Shown: piece after piece, positions 60,527 to 64,000 of the stretch
How the letters are laid out: each line of letters begins with the position of its first letter
How positions within the stretch are numbered: the stretch's first letter is position 1
Source of the DNA: Bordetella parapertussis
Lineage (GTDB): Bacteria; Pseudomonadota; Gammaproteobacteria; Burkholderiales; Burkholderiaceae_B
Length of the DNA: 64,000 nt
NCBI GenBank assembly: GCA_945865935.1
Contig: CAMBFI010000003.1
Location: forward strand, 1-64,000
Direction: 5' to 3'
Notes under the pieces: generated by a model
The model's database searches: none
What the model was told of the DNA's origin: nothing
The model's input: the letters and a program-made list of their open reading frames with translations, nothing else
Translations under genes and position numbers: made by a program

Positions 60527-61147
60527 ATGTCAGTTTTTACATCTACCGCTTTGCATCTGCGCTCGTCTAGCCGTCGGCTGGGATGGGTGGCGGCGTGCGC
60601 GCTGGCGGTTGCATTGACTGGTTGCGCGGACTCCAACAAGCAAGCGGGGTCAGGGATTGGCGGTTACTCAATGGATTGGCGCAATACAACAGACCCGATC
60701 GGGGCCTTTGTTAATCGCTTGAGAAACGGCTCCGGCCTGATCATCGGGGATGTCAATCACCCCTTGGCGGCGCAAGCACTGACGCATCTGGGTATTCGTT
60801 ACCGCTGGGGTGGCAGATCCCCCGAAACGGGTTTCGATTGCAGCGGCTTGGTTTTGTATTCAGCGCAGCAGTCGCTCGGGCTGAAGTTGCCGCCGCGTGC
60901 GGATGACATCGCCAAATACGGCGACAGTATCAAACGCGATAATTTAGCGGTGGGTGACTTAGTATTTTTTAATACGCTCGGTACACGCTATTCGCATGTT
61001 GGCGTGTACCTGGGCCAGGACAAGTTTGTGCACTCACCCGCCCGCGGTGGAGTGGTCCGTATCGAAGATATGAATCTACGCTACTGGACCATGCGTTATA
61101 CCGGCGCGCGCCGCCTAAGCCCTGCCACCGAAGTCGCAACGCGCTAA
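60527..61147 (+). CDS. NlpC/P60-family cell-wall hydrolase lipoprotein
   Basis: The 206-residue lipoprotein has a lipobox (ALTGC, near residue 34) and a C40 peptidase domain: GIRYRWGGRSPETGFDCSGLVLYS (catalytic Cys near 105), DLVFFNTLGTRYSHVGVYLGQDKFVHSP (catalytic His near 156). It cuts peptide cross-links in peptidoglycan (Spr/MepS-like). The start is ATG 60527. Its 3' end overlaps the DUF2325 gene by 33 bp on the opposite strand. Confidence 0.92.
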   Translation: MSVFTSTALHLRSSSRRLGWVAACALAVALTGCADSNKQAGSGIGGYSMDWRNTTDPIGAFVNRLRNGSGLIIGDVNHPLAAQALTHLGIRYRWGGRSPETGFDCSGLVLYSAQQSLGLKLPPRADDIAKYGDSIKRDNLAVGDLVFFNTLGTRYSHVGVYLGQDKFVHSPARGGVVRIEDMNLRYWTMRYTGARRLSPATEVATR

Positions 61148-61450
61148 CCCGCACACCCCACATTGCTCGAGAGCCTGCTGCATCGCGCATACCGAGCGCC
61201 TGCAGGCAACCACTTTTATACCTGAACGTTGCGCAGCATTTCTGAATGTTTTCATGACGTTATGGCCCAAAAAGTCGGTCAGTAGGATCACCATTTGCGT
61301 GCCGGTAGGCAGTTGTAACGTCTTTTTTTGATGTGAGGGGTCCCGCCCACTGATGTGATGGGTGATCGCGATGTTGTGATCACGCAGAAGGTTAGGAATG
61401 TTGCCGAGTCGATCGGCTCCGACGATTACTGCGCTGATAGTGGGAATCAT
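61115..61450 (-). CDS. DUF2325 protein under probable Fur control
   Basis: The 111-residue protein opens ISAVIVGADRLGNIPNLL and contains MVILLTDFLGHNVMKTFRNAAQRSGIKVVACRRS, which is the DUF2325 pattern, with a Cys-rich end (CAMQQALEQCGVCGLARC). TTAGGAG sets the start at 61450. Two Fur-box-like sites lie 34-81 bp upstream, so the gene should be induced by iron shortage. Clustered cysteines may bind metal. The biochemical role is unknown. Confidence 0.82.
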   Translation of the reverse strand: MIPTISAVIVGADRLGNIPNLLRDHNIAITHHISGRDPSHQKKTLQLPTGTQMVILLTDFLGHNVMKTFRNAAQRSGIKVVACRRSVCAMQQALEQCGVCGLARCDFGGRA

Positions 61451-61483
61451 GTCTGCTCCTAAGTTTAAAAGGTACAGACCAAA

Positions 61484-61531
61484 TGATAATGATTCTCATT
61501 TAAATAGCAAGCGTAATGATACCTATTCTCA
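61484..61531 (-). promoter_or_regulatory. Two Fur boxes upstream of the DUF2325 gene
   Basis: TGATAATGATTCTCA (61484-61498) matches the 7-1-7 Fur consensus TGATAATNATTATCA in 14 of 15 positions, counting N. TGATACCTATTCTCA (61517-61531) matches in 12 of 15 and overlaps the stop of the cysB-like gene. The spacing and position fit a tandem repressor site. Confidence 0.8.
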
Positions 61532-62467
61532 TTTTTTCTCAACTAACTCCCGAATCCGATCCGCATCGAGTTCCGGGGTCAGCATGGCAATAAAGGTGTA
61601 GACGTAATCGCGCAAAAAGACGCCAGACTTCAGCGCAATGCGCGTAGTCTGTTCGCCAAAAAGATGGCCTGCCGGGATACAGACCAAATTGGTGTCGCGG
61701 TGCGGCTCATAGGCCATCCCGGCAATGATCCCGATTCCAAGACCTACATCGACGTAGGTCTTGATGACATCGGCATCAATTGCTTCAAGAACGATATCTG
61801 GGCGCAGACCTTGTGCCTCAAACGCACGATCAACCGAGCCCCGCCCCGAGAACGCACGATCATACGTAATGACGGGGTAGCTGGCCAAATGCTCAAGCGT
61901 GAGCACAAAATTCTTTTTCCGCGACAGCGCAACGAGCGGATGCTCGGGCGGCACCACCACCGAATGCGACCAGCTGTAGCACGGCAAGGTCGTCAACCCA
62001 GGCGTCAGGGCAAGCGATTCTGTTGCGATCGCCAGATCTGCTTGGCCATTGAGCACCATCTCCGCGAGCTGCGGTGGACTGCCCTCTGCAAGCGAGAGAT
62101 GCACCTTAGGAAAGTGGCGTCGAAAGTCAGGAATAATCTTGGGCAAGACATAGCGCGCCTGAGTATGCGTACAAGCAATGACGAGACTACCTTCATCACG
62201 CCGTGCGTACTCATCACTCACTTTCTTGAGGTTATCGATCTCGCACATAATGCGTTCTACGACCGCGGCCACTGAGCGACCGGGCTTGGTCAGGCCTTTA
62301 ATGCGCTTGCCGTGGCGCTCAAAAATCTGCACTCCGAGCTCATCCTCGAATTCGAGAATCGCTTTGGACACGCCAGGCTGGGACGTAAACAGCGAGCGCG
62401 CGGCCTCAGTCAGATTAAAGTCGCGTCGAATGGTTTCGCGGATAAAACGAAATTGCTGCAAATTCAT
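61529..62467 (-). CDS. cysB: CysB-family LysR-type regulator
   Basis: The 312-residue protein has the LysR HTH with MNLQQFRFIRETIRRDFNLTEAARSLFTSQPGVSKAILEFE, which is the CysB/Cbl-specific opening, then EDELGVQIFERHGKRIKGLT and the effector domain (CTHTQARYVLP, VGLGIGIIAGMAY). It should control sulfate assimilation with O- or N-acetylserine as signal. It diverges from the aminopeptidase gene; the 187-bp gap contains no site I can name with confidence. Confidence 0.92.
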   Translation of the reverse strand: MNLQQFRFIRETIRRDFNLTEAARSLFTSQPGVSKAILEFEDELGVQIFERHGKRIKGLTKPGRSVAAVVERIMCEIDNLKKVSDEYARRDEGSLVIACTHTQARYVLPKIIPDFRRHFPKVHLSLAEGSPPQLAEMVLNGQADLAIATESLALTPGLTTLPCYSWSHSVVVPPEHPLVALSRKKNFVLTLEHLASYPVITYDRAFSGRGSVDRAFEAQGLRPDIVLEAIDADVIKTYVDVGLGIGIIAGMAYEPHRDTNLVCIPAGHLFGEQTTRIALKSGVFLRDYVYTFIAMLTPELDADRIRELVEKK

Positions 62468-62654
62468 ATGATCTCTCCCTGACCACGATTATAAGTAATA
62501 AAGGGAATATCCTACATAACAAATTCGTATAAACTTAATCCCTGAAATTCTTAGCATTGCCCCCATATCGATTCATGCGCACAGGCGTTCAACATGCGTG
62601 ATAATTCACGCAGACAACGTTTACTTACTTTTCACCTTCACACAGGTTTGCCAC

Positions 62655-64000
62655 ATGGAATTCAGCACCCACGCATCGGTTTCACCCCATCAACATAAAA
62701 CAGCCGCGCTCGCGGTCGGGGTTTTTAAGGACGGCATCTTAAGCGTCGCCGCCGACGCGATTGATCGTGCAAGCCAAGGGGCCATTAAAGCGGTCGTCAA
62801 AGCGGAGTTCACAGGTAATACGGGCGCCACGCTAGTCTTGAGAGATTTAAAAGGCGTATCGGCCTCACGTGTCGTCTTGGTCGGACTAGGCAAACAAAGT
62901 GAGTACAGCGCGAAAGCGCACGCAACGGCCGAACAAGCCTTCGCAGCCTATTGCGTGCAAGCGCGGTTGACCGAAGCGACATCAAGCCTAGCCGCCATCC
63001 CTTACGCACAGAGCGACGCACGTGCGCGCGCACGCACCGCGGCAAGCGCCGTCGGTGCGCGCCTTTACCACTTTGATGCAACCTTCGGCAAACCGGACCT
63101 CGAGGCGCGACCGAAACTGAAAAAATTTATCGCGTTAGTGATTAAGTCAGACCAAGCCGCGACGAACCAAGGCCTGGCCGAAGGCGCCGCACTTGCCGAC
63201 GGGATGTCGCTGGCGCGCACGCTCGGCAATTTGCCTGGCAACATTTGCACGCCTACCTACCTGGGCGAGGCCGCTAAACAACTGGGGCGCGAGTTCAAAA
63301 GCATCAAAGTCACCGTACTCGAACCCAAACAAATTGAAAAGCTTGGCATGGGTTCCTTTTTGTCGGTGGCACGCGGTTCGGCGCAACCTGCCCGCTTCAT
63401 CGTTATGCACTACCAAGGCAAACCCAGCGCACGCGCCTCGAGCAAGGCCGCAACTAAAGCCGCCGACAAAGGACCGATTGTCCTGATTGGCAAAGGCATC
63501 ACGTTTGACTCGGGTGGAATTTCGATTAAATCCGCCGCAACCATGGACGAAATGAAGTTCGACATGTGTGGCGCGGCAAGTGTGTTGGGCACCATGCGTG
63601 CCATCGCCGAAATCGGCCTGCCAGGGGAAGTCATTGCGCTCATCCCCACATGTGAAAACATGCCAAGCGGCACGGCGAACAAACCAGGCGATGTGGTCAC
63701 AAGTATGTCTGGCCAAACCATTGAGATCCTCAATACCGATGCCGAAGGCCGTCTGATTCTGTGCGACGCACTCACGTACGCCGAACGCTTCAAACCTTCG
63801 GCCGTCATTGACATCGCCACCTTAACGGGCGCTTGCGTGGTCGCTCTGGGTAAAGTGAACTCAGGCCTATTCTCGACCAACGACGCGCTTGCCGAGGCGC
63901 TCTTGGTAGCCGGCAAGCAAGCTCAGGATCCTGCTTGGCGCATGCCACTTGACGATGCGTATCAGGCACAACTGAAATCAAACTTCGCCGATATGGCGAA
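62655..64000 (+). CDS. pepA: Leucyl aminopeptidase PepA, truncated by window end
   Basis: The frame opens at ATG 62655 (MEFSTHASVSPHQHKTAALA) and runs to the window edge, giving 448 codons. The M17 family catalytic part is present: IGKGITFDSGGISIK with metal Lys and Asp, MKFDMCGAASVLG, NTDAEGRLILCDAL (metal Asp and Glu, near residue 361) and ATLTGACVVALG. It removes N-terminal Leu and other residues and in E. coli also binds DNA. The end of the gene lies outside the window. Confidence 0.96.
   Translation, partial: MEFSTHASVSPHQHKTAALAVGVFKDGILSVAADAIDRASQGAIKAVVKAEFTGNTGATLVLRDLKGVSASRVVLVGLGKQSEYSAKAHATAEQAFAAYCVQARLTEATSSLAAIPYAQSDARARARTAASAVGARLYHFDATFGKPDLEARPKLKKFIALVIKSDQAATNQGLAEGAALADGMSLARTLGNLPGNICTPTYLGEAAKQLGREFKSIKVTVLEPKQIEKLGMGSFLSVARGSAQPARFIVMHYQGKPSARASSKAATKAADKGPIVLIGKGITFDSGGISIKSAATMDEMKFDMCGAASVLGTMRAIAEIGLPGEVIALIPTCENMPSGTANKPGDVVTSMSGQTIEILNTDAEGRLILCDALTYAERFKPSAVIDIATLTGACVVALGKVNSGLFSTNDALAEALLVAGKQAQDPAWRMPLDDAYQAQLKSNFADMA

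Noticed and set aside
60304-60530. Minus-strand frame ending in an ATGA overlap with the GlcG-like gene
   Set aside because: It has no ribosome binding site, a composition unlike coding DNA here, and no recognisable family; GlcG has its own AAGGA site. Probably chance.

Overview
The window comes from a betaproteobacterium of the Burkholderiales, most likely Alcaligenaceae-like. The evidence is gene order (leuS-lptE-holA-proA; pyrG-kdsA-eno-ftsB), a Bug-type tricarboxylate receptor, a TAXI receptor, and acetyl-CoA/ketone-body and acyl-CoA genes typical of an aerobic organism living on organic acids. This placement is inference; no rRNA is present.

Positions 1-3660 are accessory DNA. They hold the end of an IS3-family element that has cut off a secreted-protein gene, a lipoprotein gene facing a small XRE regulator across two operator-like palindromes, tRNA-Asn, and a Fic-domain protein followed by a very AT-rich stretch. 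Positions 3658-9529 hold a CE4 deacetylase facing a five-gene operon: NitT/TauT-type ABC permease, receptor and ATPase, a C45 acyltransferase/hydrolase, and a Gfo/Idh/MocA oxidoreductase. This looks like uptake and breakdown of a small amide-containing compound. After tRNA-Thr(CGT), positions 9643-13990 form an AT-richer islet with a possible glycosyltransferase, a decayed transposase, a nucleotidyltransferase-kinase fusion and a second nucleotidyltransferase. Positions 13998-16698 hold three more CE4 (PuuE-type) deacetylases, one of which has lost a conserved His, followed by a Bug receptor.

Positions 17879-18480 contain an unannotated 40-residue peptide gene. It has two good promoters, a ribosome binding site and a strong terminator, and it looks like a ribosomal peptide precursor with no maturation enzyme in the window. 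This is the most novel item here.

From 18487 to 64000 the DNA is mostly core genome: Tat-exported beta-carbonic-anhydrase-like protein, lipocalin, TAXI receptor, ispH-slpA, radC, thiolase, flavin monooxygenase, drug exporter, rpmB-rpmG, leuS-lptE-holA-proA-hemJ-rlmL, a small protein gene under a triple-repeat control region, RDD protein, a shortened AMP-binding protein, gamma carbonic anhydrase, hslO, a two-component system, an aminotransferase, a TadE-like protein, ftsB-eno-kdsA-pyrG, pepP, dedA, scoAB, thioesterase, ETF-ubiquinone oxidoreductase, cupin, esterase, FAH, SDR, CopD, acs, GlcG-like, NlpC/P60, a Fur-box-controlled DUF2325 gene, cysB-type regulator, and the start of leucyl aminopeptidase.
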